Source: Marinosulfonomonas sp. (GTDB lineage Bacteria > Pseudomonadota > Alphaproteobacteria > Rhodobacterales > Rhodobacteraceae). Taken from it: DNA of 16,138 nucleotides. Under the pieces are notes generated by a model. It saw only the letters and a list, made by a program, of their open reading frames with translations, searched no databases and was not told the DNA's origin. Of the stretch, positions 1 through 6,688 are shown piece after piece. How positions within the stretch are numbered: the first letter of the stretch is position 1; the number at the start of each line of letters is the position of its first letter. Position numbers and translations under genes: made by a program. The stretch covers positions 1-16,138 of the forward strand of contig JALSJL010000278.1 in NCBI GenBank assembly GCA_026989405.1. The letters run 5' to 3'.

Positions 1-908
1 CCCATCGTGGTGCTCTCGTCCAGCGGGTTGCCCAGTTTCTGTTGGTTGGTCAGTGCCACGGCCTTTTCGACAAAACTGTCAAACAGGCTTTCCACCACGT
101 AAATCCGTTCGATCCCGCAACAGCACTGGCCCGAGTTGAACAGCGCGCCATCCATCAGCGTTTCCACCGCTGCGTCAAGGTCGGCGTCTTCCATGACATA
201 GCCAGGGTCCTTGCCGCCCAGTTCCAGCCCCATCGGCGTGAAGGTGCCCGCTGCGGCGGTTTCCATGGCGCGTCCGCCACCGACCGAGCCGGTGAAATTC
301 AGGTAGTCGAACGCGCCGGCGGCGATCAGGGCCGAGGTTGTTTCGTGATCCAGAAAGACGTTCTGGAAGATATCCGCAGGGATGCCTGCTTGATGAAAGG
401 CACGCGCCATGCGTTCACCCACCAAGAGCGTTTGCGTGGCATGTTTCAGCAGCACCGTGTTGCCGGCGATCAGGGCAGGGGCCACGGTGTTGATCGCGGT
501 CATGTAGGGGTAGTTCCACGGGGCCACCACGAAAACGACGCCGTGCGGCACGCGCTTGATATAGCGCGTGTATTCATCATCATCGCTGATCAAGAGATCG
601 GCCAGCGCCTCGGGGGCGATATCGGCCATGTAGCTGGCCCGTTCGTCAAACCCGCGAAACTCGCCGCCATAACGCACGGGGCGGCCCATTTGCCAGGCCA
701 GTTCGGGCACGATCTCATCGTTCATCGCGCCAACCGCCTCTACCCCCTTGCGCACCAGCGCGATGCGTTCTTCCAGCGGCCGCGCGGCCCAATCCGTCTG
801 AGCTTCGCGTGCCCGTGTGACGGCCTCTTTCGCTGCTTCAAGCGACAGCACAGGGCGTTCGGCATATACCGATCCATCGACAGGTGAGATACATTTCAGC
901 GTTTTCAC
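1..908 (-). CDS. NAD(P)-dependent aldehyde dehydrogenase, C-terminus cut by the window edge
   Basis: This is an aldehyde dehydrogenase superfamily enzyme, which oxidises an aldehyde to a carboxylate in the cytoplasm. About 302 codons are visible. The catalytic set is present: the oxyanion-hole Asn in APWNYP (about residue 132), the cofactor-loop motif FTGSVG (205-210), the general base Glu in LELGGKDP (229), and the nucleophile in GQCCC, where Cys263 is the position two after Gln. The GTG start at 908 overlaps the stop of the VOC gene (GTGA), and AAAGGA lies just upstream. No in-frame ATG occurs before residue 62, so GTG is the best start. It is the last visible gene of the TRAP/ligase operon, so its substrate may be the aldehyde formed from the ligase product. 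PuuC plays that role in putrescine catabolism. The family is certain, the substrate is inference. Roughly the C-terminal third lies outside the window. Confidence 0.93.
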   Translation of the reverse strand, partial: MKTLKCISPVDGSVYAERPVLSLEAAKEAVTRAREAQTDWAARPLEERIALVRKGVEAVGAMNDEIVPELAWQMGRPVRYGGEFRGFDERASYMADIAPEALADLLISDDDEYTRYIKRVPHGVVFVVAPWNYPYMTAINTVAPALIAGNTVLLKHATQTLLVGERMARAFHQAGIPADIFQNVFLDHETTSALIAAGAFDYLNFTGSVGGGRAMETAAAGTFTPMGLELGGKDPGYVMEDADLDAAVETLMDGALFNSGQCCCGIERIYVVESLFDSFVEKAVALTNQQKLGNPLDESTTM

Positions 909-1285
909 CGGGTTTCCTTTTCGTAAGAGGCAACCTCGATCAGGTTGCCGTCGAGGTCATTGAAATAGATGGACGTGATCGGGCCAAGGGCGCCGGTTTT
1001 CTCAACCGGGCCTTCGATGATTTCCACGCCTTCGTCAAGCAGATGTTGCACCACCCGGTCGGGGCCCCAGCGCGTGATCAGGCACAGATCGCCCGAGCCG
1101 ATGCAGGCATGGTTGCGTGTTTCCTGTCCCAGGGTCTGCAGGTTGATCTTCTGGTCGCCGAAGTGCAGGGCGGTCCGGCCCCCTGCAAAGGTCTCGGCGC
1201 GCATCCCGAGAACGCGTTCGAAAAACTCGGACGCCGCGCCGATATCTCGCACACTCAGCACGATATGGTCGATGCTGTCGATCAA
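905..1285 (-). CDS. VOC-fold (glyoxalase/dioxygenase superfamily) protein
   Basis: A single-subunit VOC protein of 126 residues, the usual size for proteins that dimerise to build two metal sites. It opens with IDHIVLSVRD, the typical first strand with a candidate metal-ligand His7, and ends with DLDGNLIEVASYE, where Glu117 is in the usual C-terminal ligand position. His41 (ALHFGDQK) and His59 are further candidates. Members include glyoxalase I, extradiol dioxygenases, epimerases and fosfomycin-resistance enzymes, so the fold alone does not give a reaction. It starts 3 bases after the glutamine-synthetase-like gene and overlaps the aldehyde dehydrogenase by four bases, so all three are translationally tied and probably act on the same compound. 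Annotation pipelines often give this subgroup a dioxygenase- or virulence-like name, which I would not trust here. Confidence 0.9.
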   Translation of the reverse strand: MIDSIDHIVLSVRDIGAASEFFERVLGMRAETFAGGRTALHFGDQKINLQTLGQETRNHACIGSGDLCLITRWGPDRVVQHLLDEGVEIIEGPVEKTGALGPITSIYFNDLDGNLIEVASYEKETR

Positions 1286-1288
1286 GGC

Positions 1289-2656
1289 TCAGGCCCTTTC
1301 GAAACCGCGTGCGATTTCCCAGTCGGTCACCACCGCGTCAAAGGCTTCCTGTTCCCATTGAGCCATGCGGACATAGTGGTCCACCACGTCATCCCCGAAG
1401 GCGGCGCGCAGCATTTGCGATGCACGCAGCGCATCGGTTGCCTCGCGCAATGTCGTCGGGATGTGATCGTCGCCGGTGCCATCATAGGCGTCACCCGAAA
1501 GCGGCTTGCCCGGGTCCAGCTTTTCTTCGATCCCGGCCATGCCTGCGGCCAGCATCGCCGCAATCGCCAGGTAGGGGTTCACATCTGCGCCGGGCACCCG
1601 GCACTCGATCCGCACGGCCGGGGATGTGTCGCCACACAGCCGGAAGGCGGCCGTGCGGTTGTCGACCGACCAGACCTTGCGGGTGGGGGCAAAGCTGCCC
1701 TTCTGAAACCGCTTGTAGCTGTTCACATAGGGCGCCATGAACACCGTGAAGTCGGAGGCGTATTTCAACAGGCCCCCAAGGTAGTGCCGCGCGATATCCG
1801 ACATGCCAAGCTCGGCGTCCTTGTCGTAAAACGCGGGCTTGCCATCCGTTGTTGCCAGCGACTGGTGCACATGGCTGGCCGAGCCGACCTTGTCGTGGCG
1901 CCACTTGGGCAGGAAGCTGACCGAATGCCCCTGCTGCCAGCCCACTTCCTTGGCGGCGTGTTTGGCGATCACGTGGTTTTCCGCCGTTTCCATCGCCCCG
2001 CCATAGCGTATGTTCAGTTCTTCCTGCCCGGTCTCCGCCTCACCTTTCGAGCCCTCCACCGGCACGCCAGACGCGCACAGCGTATTGCGCAACCTGCGCA
2101 TGATGCCTTCTTCCTTGGTGGTCTGCAGGATGTGGTAATCTTCGTTGTAGGCGCTGATCGGGGTCAGGTCGCGGTAACCCTCGCGGGCCATGTCCTCAAA
2201 GCTTTTTTCGAAGATGAAGAATTCCAGTTCGGTCGCCGCCACCGGTGCAAATCCCATGTCGGCCAGCCGCGCCACCTGCCGTTTCAGCATCGCCCGCGGG
2301 GAATGGGCAATCTCTTCATGCCCATGGTGGTCCATCACGTCGCACAGCACCAGGGCGGTTCCGTCCAGCCATGCGGCCCGGCGCAGGGTGGACAGGTCGG
2401 GCTTCATCACATAGTCGCCATAACCCGCCTGCCAACTGGTCGAGGCATAGCCTTCGACGGTGAACATCTCGAGGTCGGTGGCCAGAAGGTAGTTGCAGCA
2501 ATGGGTTTCTTCCCAGGCGCTGTCGATGAAATACTGCGCGACAAGGCGCTTGCCCATGAGCCGCCCCTGCATGTCGACGATGCAGGCCAGAACAGTGTCG
2601 ATCTCGCCGCTATTCACGGCCTTCTTCAGCGCATCGAGTGTCAGGTTGCCGGGCAT
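1289..2656 (-). CDS. glutamine-synthetase-family ligase (probable gamma-glutamyl-amide synthetase)
   Basis: A 455-residue GS-I fold enzyme that would join an amine to the gamma-carboxyl of glutamate using ATP. Visible motifs are an N-terminal beta-grasp region with MQGRLMGKR (29-37), the metal-binding Glu pair in TELEFF (143 and 145), ETGQEELNI with Glu212, GSASHVHQSL with His262/His264, NSYKR (312-316), and RIECRVPGADVNPYL (349-363) in place of the catalytic Arg/Glu segment. I see no match to the Tyr adenylylation loop of housekeeping GlnA. The company it keeps (TRAP transporter, aldehyde dehydrogenase, amidohydrolase) is that of a catabolic paralogue such as PuuA or other gamma-glutamylating enzymes. 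The ATG at 2656 has AAGGAG just upstream. The preceding gap after dctP carries a strong stem-loop. Family membership is clear, and gamma-glutamylation of a non-ammonia amine is inference from context. Confidence 0.9.
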   Translation of the reverse strand: MPGNLTLDALKKAVNSGEIDTVLACIVDMQGRLMGKRLVAQYFIDSAWEETHCCNYLLATDLEMFTVEGYASTSWQAGYGDYVMKPDLSTLRRAAWLDGTALVLCDVMDHHGHEEIAHSPRAMLKRQVARLADMGFAPVAATELEFFIFEKSFEDMAREGYRDLTPISAYNEDYHILQTTKEEGIMRRLRNTLCASGVPVEGSKGEAETGQEELNIRYGGAMETAENHVIAKHAAKEVGWQQGHSVSFLPKWRHDKVGSASHVHQSLATTDGKPAFYDKDAELGMSDIARHYLGGLLKYASDFTVFMAPYVNSYKRFQKGSFAPTRKVWSVDNRTAAFRLCGDTSPAVRIECRVPGADVNPYLAIAAMLAAGMAGIEEKLDPGKPLSGDAYDGTGDDHIPTTLREATDALRASQMLRAAFGDDVVDHYVRMAQWEQEAFDAVVTDWEIARGFERA

Positions 2657-2677
2657 GGTGTCTCCTTGTCATCGTGT

Positions 2678-2703
2678 GGCGGGGGCACGAAGGCGCCCCC
2701 GCC
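2678..2703 (-). other. intercistronic GC stem-loop after the dctP gene
   Basis: A perfect 9-bp inverted repeat (GGCGGGGGC at 2678-2686, GCCCCCGCC at 2695-2703) with an 8-base loop sits between dctP and the ligase gene. No T-run follows it in the direction of transcription, so it is unlikely to be a full terminator. Such hairpins behind binding-protein genes commonly protect the upstream mRNA segment or attenuate read-through, so that the binding protein is made in excess. That role is inferred from position. Confidence 0.6.
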
Positions 2704-2714
2704 GTTGAGCTTGA

Positions 2715-3743
2715 TCAGTAACGGTAGGGCGGTCCAGCCTTTTCCATCACCGCGTTGTATTCCTTGATCTTGGCGACAACCTTGGCCTTGGTCTCGGATT
2801 CCGCGGCAATTTCGTCCCAGAATTCCTTGGCGGCGGCCTCGACGGTGGCCCATTCTTCGTCGGGAATGGTGGTCAGCTTCATTTTCGGACCATTCACACG
2901 CAGCGCCGCTTCACCGCCCCAATACCACCACTGACGATAGTAGTGAGAGCTGTCGGTCACCATTTTCAGAAGCTCCTGAAGATGCGGCGGCAGTTCGTTC
3001 CAGCGGTCCATGTTGGCAAAGAAGTGGCCGATCCAGGCACCCGAAATATTGTTGGTCAGGAAATAGTCTGTGACGTCCGCCCAGCCAACGGTGTAGTCCT
3101 CGGTGATGCCCGACCATGCGATGCCGTCAAGCTCACCGGTCTGCAGGGCAACTTCGACATCCTCCCATGGCAGCGTTACGGGAACGACGCCAAACCGCGA
3201 CAGGAACCGCCCGGCGGTCGGGAAAGTGAATACCCGTTTGCCTTCCAGGTCCTTCAGGCTGTTGATCGGCTCCTTGGTTGCGAAATGGCACGGGTCCCAC
3301 GACCCGGCCGAGATGTGCTGCACACCGACCTTGGCGTATTCTTCCTTCCATATCTCGTCGAGCCCATACTGATTGAACAGCACCGGCACATCGAGCGAGT
3401 AACGCAGCGCGAAGGGGAAGTAGCCACCAAACACTGTGACTTCCGTGGGTGAGGCCATCGAGTCGTCGTCCGACTGCACCGCATCGATCGTGCCCTTCTG
3501 CATGGCGCGAAACAGCTCGCCGGTCGGCACAAGCTGGTCAGCGAAGAACAGCTCGATCTCCATCTCGTCGCCGGCGATCTTGTTGAAACTGTCGATCGCC
3601 GGTTTGATGACGTGCTCGGCCAGAGCCGGGCCCGCATAGGTTTGCATCCGCCACTTGATCTTGGATTGTGCGAGCGCCGGCGTGGCGAGCGCCGCCGGTC
3701 CGGCCATCGCGGCCGTTGTGAGAAACTTGCGTCTGGTAGTCAT
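2715..3743 (-). CDS. dctP: TRAP transporter periplasmic substrate-binding protein (DctP family)
   Basis: The extracytoplasmic solute receptor of a TRAP transporter, 342 residues. It starts MTTRRKFLTT with a twin-arginine motif (RRKFL, 4-8), a hydrophobic Ala-rich stretch and a probable cleavage site after ALA at about residue 25, so export is probably by the Tat route. DctP-type landmarks include LEGKRVFTFPTAGRFLSRFG (167-185), with Arg170 and Arg179 as candidates for the carboxylate-binding arginine, and ELDGIAWSGITEDYTVGWAD (204-223), which resembles the keto-acid (TakP-like) branch. The ATG at 3743 is chosen because AAGGAGAGAG precedes it and the Tat signal starts there. A longer in-frame extension to 3845 would put 34 charged residues before the signal. 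An acidic ligand would fit the family, although the downstream ligase suggests an amino group as well, so an amino- or amide-bearing acid is possible. The ligand cannot be read from sequence. Confidence 0.93.
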   Translation of the reverse strand: MTTRRKFLTTAAMAGPAALATPALAQSKIKWRMQTYAGPALAEHVIKPAIDSFNKIAGDEMEIELFFADQLVPTGELFRAMQKGTIDAVQSDDDSMASPTEVTVFGGYFPFALRYSLDVPVLFNQYGLDEIWKEEYAKVGVQHISAGSWDPCHFATKEPINSLKDLEGKRVFTFPTAGRFLSRFGVVPVTLPWEDVEVALQTGELDGIAWSGITEDYTVGWADVTDYFLTNNISGAWIGHFFANMDRWNELPPHLQELLKMVTDSSHYYRQWWYWGGEAALRVNGPKMKLTTIPDEEWATVEAAAKEFWDEIAAESETKAKVVAKIKEYNAVMEKAGPPYRY

Positions 3744-3793
3744 TGCTCTCTCCTTGTTGGTTTGCCGTTGTTGTTGCTCCGACCTCTTTTCAC

Positions 3794-3810
3794 GCCCCCT
3801 TGCCGGGGGT
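3794..3810 (-). other. small GC hairpin between dctM and dctP
   Basis: In the 71-base spacer between dctM and dctP there is a 5-bp CCCCC/GGGGG inverted repeat with a 5-base loop, plus one G-T closing pair. It is short and not followed by a T-run. It could influence processing of the transporter mRNA, but chance is a real alternative. Confidence 0.3.
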
Positions 3811-3814
3811 CTCT

Positions 3815-5140
3815 TCATTTTCCATAGACATAGTTGGGTAACCAAAGCGCGATCTCGGGGAAGATCATGATCGTGGTCAGCGCGACAACCATCACCAGAA
3901 CGAACGGGATGATCGAAACGTAGATGTCTCGCAGGGTGATTTCCGGCGGGGCCATCGCCCGCATCAGGAAAAGGTTGTAGCCAAATGGCGGTGTCATGTA
4001 GGCGATCTGCGTCGTGATCGTGTAAAGCACGCCATACCAGATCAGATCGAAGCCCAGGTGATCCACCAGCGGGATATACAGCGGCGCGACGATCACAAGC
4101 ATCGCGGTGTCATCCAGAAATGTGCCCATCACCAGAAACGAAAGCTGCATCAGGATCAGGATCATCCAGGGGTTCAACTGCAGTTTTTCGGTGAACAGGC
4201 TGTCGATGGCATTGACGGCCCCGAGTCCGTCAAACACTGCACCAAAGCCCATGGCGGCCACGATGATCCACATGAACATGCAGGAAATCGCCAGCGTGTT
4301 GCGCACAGAATTCTCGAATACCTCGCGCGTCATCCGGCCCTTGAGAACGGCCGCTGTAAACGCTGTCATTGCACCTATGGCCGAGCTTTCGGTCAGCGAC
4401 GTCCAGCCGCGCACGAAGGGATACATCATGGCAAAGAAAATGATCAGCGGCAGGAGGCCGGCGCGCAGCAACACGAGTTTTTCGCGCAAGGTTATGTCGT
4501 CGCGCTCTTCTTCCGTCAGCGCCGGCCCAAGTGCCGGGTTCAGCTTGCAGCGGATATAGATGTAGATGATGAACATCGCCGCCATCATCAGCCCCGGGAA
4601 TACCCCGGCAAGCCAAAGCTGACCCACGGGCTGACGGGCGATCATCGCATAGAGCACCAATACGACCGATGGTGGCACCAGGATGCCAAGCGACGATCCC
4701 GCCTGGATCACCCCCGTCACCATGATCTTGTCGTAGTTGCGTTTCAGCAGTTCCGGCAGAGCGATCGTGGCGCCGATGGCCATGCCGGCAACCGACAGCC
4801 CGTTCATCGCGCTGATCAGGACCATCAGGCCAATGGTGCCAATTGCCAACCCGCCCGAAACCGGCCCCATCCAGACATGGAACATCTTGTAAAGGTCATC
4901 GGCGATCTTTGACTCCGACAGGATGTAGCCCATGAAGATGAACATCGGCAGGGTCAGAAGCGGATACCATTTCATCAGCTTCATGACTGCCGAGAACGGA
5001 ATGTCCGACCCGCCCACACCCCAGAGCGCCAGGGCGGCCAGTGCCGCCACGCCACCAATGGCGCCAAACACGCGCTGGCCGGTCAGCAGCATGAGCATCA
5101 TGGTCGAGAACATGAAGACCGCGATCATCTCTTGCGACAT
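3815..5140 (-). CDS. dctM: TRAP transporter large permease subunit (DctM)
   Basis: A 441-residue polytopic membrane protein of the DctM family, the subunit that carries out cation-coupled substrate translocation across the inner membrane. Hydrophobic segments run through the whole length, starting with MSQEMIAVFMFSTMMLMLLT. Characteristic pieces are the glycine-rich GLSVAGMAIGATIALPELLKR region, SSLGILVPPSVVLVLYAMI, the acidic FLDDTAMLVIVAPLYIPL segment and the C-terminal YMTPPFGYNLFLMR motif, all typical of DctM proteins. Length is usual for a separate M subunit rather than a QM fusion. The ATG overlaps the dctQ stop by one base (TGATG). Together with DctQ and DctP it forms a complete tripartite transporter. 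Confidence 0.95.
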   Translation of the reverse strand: MSQEMIAVFMFSTMMLMLLTGQRVFGAIGGVAALAALALWGVGGSDIPFSAVMKLMKWYPLLTLPMFIFMGYILSESKIADDLYKMFHVWMGPVSGGLAIGTIGLMVLISAMNGLSVAGMAIGATIALPELLKRNYDKIMVTGVIQAGSSLGILVPPSVVLVLYAMIARQPVGQLWLAGVFPGLMMAAMFIIYIYIRCKLNPALGPALTEEERDDITLREKLVLLRAGLLPLIIFFAMMYPFVRGWTSLTESSAIGAMTAFTAAVLKGRMTREVFENSVRNTLAISCMFMWIIVAAMGFGAVFDGLGAVNAIDSLFTEKLQLNPWMILILMQLSFLVMGTFLDDTAMLVIVAPLYIPLVDHLGFDLIWYGVLYTITTQIAYMTPPFGYNLFLMRAMAPPEITLRDIYVSIIPFVLVMVVALTTIMIFPEIALWLPNYVYGK

Positions 5141-5775
5141 CAGCTGGTCTCCTGCGTTCGGCTGGCCGGTTCACCGGTGCGCAGGTCGATCCCGCGCAGG
5201 GTGGCGATATCCTTGATGAATTCGGAAATCGCCTGCAACAGCATCAGGAAAATGCCAATCGTTGCCAAGGCCTTGACTGGCCACAGGTAGGGCCGCCATG
5301 CGGTTGGCGAACGCTCGATAAAGCCCATCTGTTCTTTCGCCGCGTCCGGCCCGCCGGTCACAAAGGCCTTCAGCAATTCCCAGAAAAACGTGAAAGGCGC
5401 GTCGCTGAAATGTCCGAGAGAATAGGATGCGGAACCGACCGCTCCGTAAAACAGCACCCCCAGGTAAAAGATCAGGAACCAGATGGTGATCGCATCGACC
5501 CAGGCCTTTTTCCTTGTCGACCAGTTGCCGTAAAACAGGTCCATGCGCACATTCGCGCCAAGCTGGATCGAATAGGGGCCACCCAGCATGTAATAGGCAA
5601 CCAGCGAAAACTGCGCGATTTCCAGGGTCCATTTGGATGGCAGGAAAAACGTCTTTGATATCGACGACCAGAGAAGCACGCCGATCATGACGAATATGCC
5701 ATACATGATGATGCGGCCCAGCCGGTAGTTCATTGCATCAACAACGCGCACATATCCACGCAGAAATCCGTTCAT
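5140..5775 (-). CDS. dctQ: TRAP transporter small permease subunit (DctQ)
   Basis: A 211-residue membrane protein with four predicted transmembrane segments at roughly residues 21-44, 51-70, 92-115 and 166-187. The sequence GANVRMDLFYGNWS (73-86) after the second segment is the usual DctQ signature. The family forms the small membrane subunit that pairs with DctM. The loop of about 50 residues between segments 3 and 4 (SDAPFTFFWELL to the ERSPTAWRP region) is longer than in minimal DctQ proteins and typical of the larger TRAP subgroup. The start ATG shares ATGA with the stop of the hydrolase gene upstream, and the stop overlaps dctM by one base. Confidence 0.93.
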   Translation of the reverse strand: MNGFLRGYVRVVDAMNYRLGRIIMYGIFVMIGVLLWSSISKTFFLPSKWTLEIAQFSLVAYYMLGGPYSIQLGANVRMDLFYGNWSTRKKAWVDAITIWFLIFYLGVLFYGAVGSASYSLGHFSDAPFTFFWELLKAFVTGGPDAAKEQMGFIERSPTAWRPYLWPVKALATIGIFLMLLQAISEFIKDIATLRGIDLRTGEPASRTQETS

Positions 5776-6563
5776 GGCCGGGCCTCTTGGCGGGCTGGTA
5801 TGTCCAGCGTTTCAAGGGTTTCACCAATAAGCGACGACAGGCGTTCGGCGGCCTGTTTCTGACTGGTCGGATCGGCGATCAGGTCATTTCTGATTTCCAG
5901 CATCACGTTTGGCAGATCTCGCGAAAGGGCGTGCTCTTTCAGGGTGTGCGTGACACCATCCGCTGGTCCGTAGGGTGTATTTCGACGGGCTTTCATCCGA
6001 CAGTGTTCCGGTGCCAGGCGCAACATTTCATCGGCCATGCGACTGTCTTCGTCATGCAGAATGCCCAATTCGACATCTCGTGGCTTGCCCATATATACCG
6101 GCGTGAAACTGTGCACGGTGATCAGCACCCGGGGGCCGGTGCCGCTGTCGAGGATATTGTTCAGAAGCTCCCTGAACGGGTCATAATACGACGCAACGCG
6201 GCGGGCACGGTCCCTTGCCGACAGGGTCGAGTTGCCCGGAATATCGAACAGTTCACTTCGCGCCGGCATGGCGTCGGGTGCATCGGGCGGGCGATTGCAG
6301 TCGTAAACAAGGCGTGACACATTGCTGGCAACCAAGGGGGCATCGAGCAGGCGCGACATTTCCGACGCCACGTCAAAAGCGCCCGGATCCCAGGCCACGT
6401 GACTTTCGCGCGCGACGGCGTCCAACCCGAGGCCATCAAATTCGTCGGGGATGTGGTTCGATGCGTGCTCGCATACCAGCAACACGGGCGATGTGCCTTG
6501 CGGGTTGTGAAGACTGACCACATCCGTCGGGTCGGTCTGTGCGTGATGCGCATGTGCGGACAT
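5772..6563 (-). CDS. N-formylglutamate amidohydrolase-like hydrolase (COG3931 type)
   Basis: A 263-residue protein of the N-formylglutamate amidohydrolase family, zinc-dependent hydrolases that split N-acyl amino acids. Recognisable segments are LLVCEHASNHIPDEF near the N-terminus with a candidate zinc-binding Glu/His, SRLVYDCNRPPDAPDAMP, VLITVHSFTPVYMGKPRDVELG with another candidate His, and LPNVMLEIRNDL with an active-site-like Glu/Arg. The start ATG at 6563 is preceded by GGGGAGG. An in-frame extension to 6668 is rejected because it would translate through the promoter and both operator-like sites. It is the first gene of the TRAP operon and overlaps dctQ by ATGA. No histidine-utilisation genes are nearby, so a role in Hut is unlikely. 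From context it may hydrolyse a gamma-glutamyl or other N-acyl intermediate made by the ligase, a job done by PuuD in the classical Puu pathway. That is inference. Confidence 0.87.
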   Translation of the reverse strand: MSAHAHHAQTDPTDVVSLHNPQGTSPVLLVCEHASNHIPDEFDGLGLDAVARESHVAWDPGAFDVASEMSRLLDAPLVASNVSRLVYDCNRPPDAPDAMPARSELFDIPGNSTLSARDRARRVASYYDPFRELLNNILDSGTGPRVLITVHSFTPVYMGKPRDVELGILHDEDSRMADEMLRLAPEHCRMKARRNTPYGPADGVTHTLKEHALSRDLPNVMLEIRNDLIADPTSQKQAAERLSSLIGETLETLDIPARQEARP

Positions 6564-6584
6564 GATTGGAAGCCTCCCCTCGTA

Positions 6585-6600
6585 TGAAGAGAATTCTTCA
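6585..6600. promoter_or_regulatory. operator-like inverted repeat O1
   Basis: TGAAGAGAATTCTTCA is a perfect 6-bp inverted repeat (TGAAGA/TCTTCA) around a 4-base spacer. It lies where the -10 region of the operon promoter would be, given the TTGACA at 6614-6619. That position suits repression by the divergently encoded RpiR protein. Binding is inferred from symmetry, position and recurrence (see O2). Confidence 0.6.
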
Positions 6601-6619
6601 AAGGCGCGTGGCCTGTCAA
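6591..6619 (-). promoter_or_regulatory. candidate sigma-70-type promoter of the TRAP operon
   Basis: On the minus strand a perfect TTGACA (plus coordinates 6614-6619) lies 51 bases before the hydrolase start. At 17-base spacing the -10 hexamer would be GAATTC (6591-6596), a poor match, which would make the promoter weak or dependent on an activator. The -10 is buried in O1 and the -35 is flanked by O2. Confidence 0.45.
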
Positions 6620-6627
6620 CAAGTATC

Positions 6628-6643
6628 TGTAAATATTTCTTCA
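6628..6643. promoter_or_regulatory. operator-like inverted repeat O2
   Basis: TGTAAATATTTCTTCA matches O1 in layout: the right half TCTTCA is identical and the left half TGTAAA matches TGAAGA at four of six positions, with a 4-base spacer. Its start is 43 bases from that of O1, about four helical turns, and it sits just upstream of the -35 of the operon promoter. Two sites on the same helix face would allow cooperative binding of an RpiR dimer or tetramer. Confidence 0.5.
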
Positions 6644-6688
6644 CCAAACGTGTTCCTGTTGGTATCACGACAAGAGGGAGGGCGCGTC

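Noticed and set aside
1289..2656. Housekeeping glutamine synthetase GlnA
   Set aside because: No adenylylation loop or glnB neighbour; the operon is catabolic with a transporter and aldehyde dehydrogenase.
884..2767. Long plus-strand open frame of 627 codons
   Set aside because: It is antisense to the VOC and ligase genes, which have clear family motifs, and its own translation shows no domain. High-GC third positions create such frames.
3744..3845. N-terminal extension of DctP
   Set aside because: It would bury the Tat signal 34 residues inside the protein and removes the match to a good ribosome site.
5772..6563. HutG in histidine degradation
   Set aside because: No hutH, hutU, hutI or HutC-like gene is nearby, and the sequence is of the COG3931 branch.
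6640..6668. Plus-strand promoter for the regulator (TTCACC, 17 bases, TATCAC)
   Set aside because: Transcription would start around the ribosome site of the TTG start, leaving almost no leader, and both hexamers match at only four of six positions.
6566..6688. Upstream ATG starts for the RpiR regulator
   Set aside because: They would encode across the operator-like sites, abut the divergent gene and lack a ribosome site, while the TTG at 6689 has GAGGGAGG.
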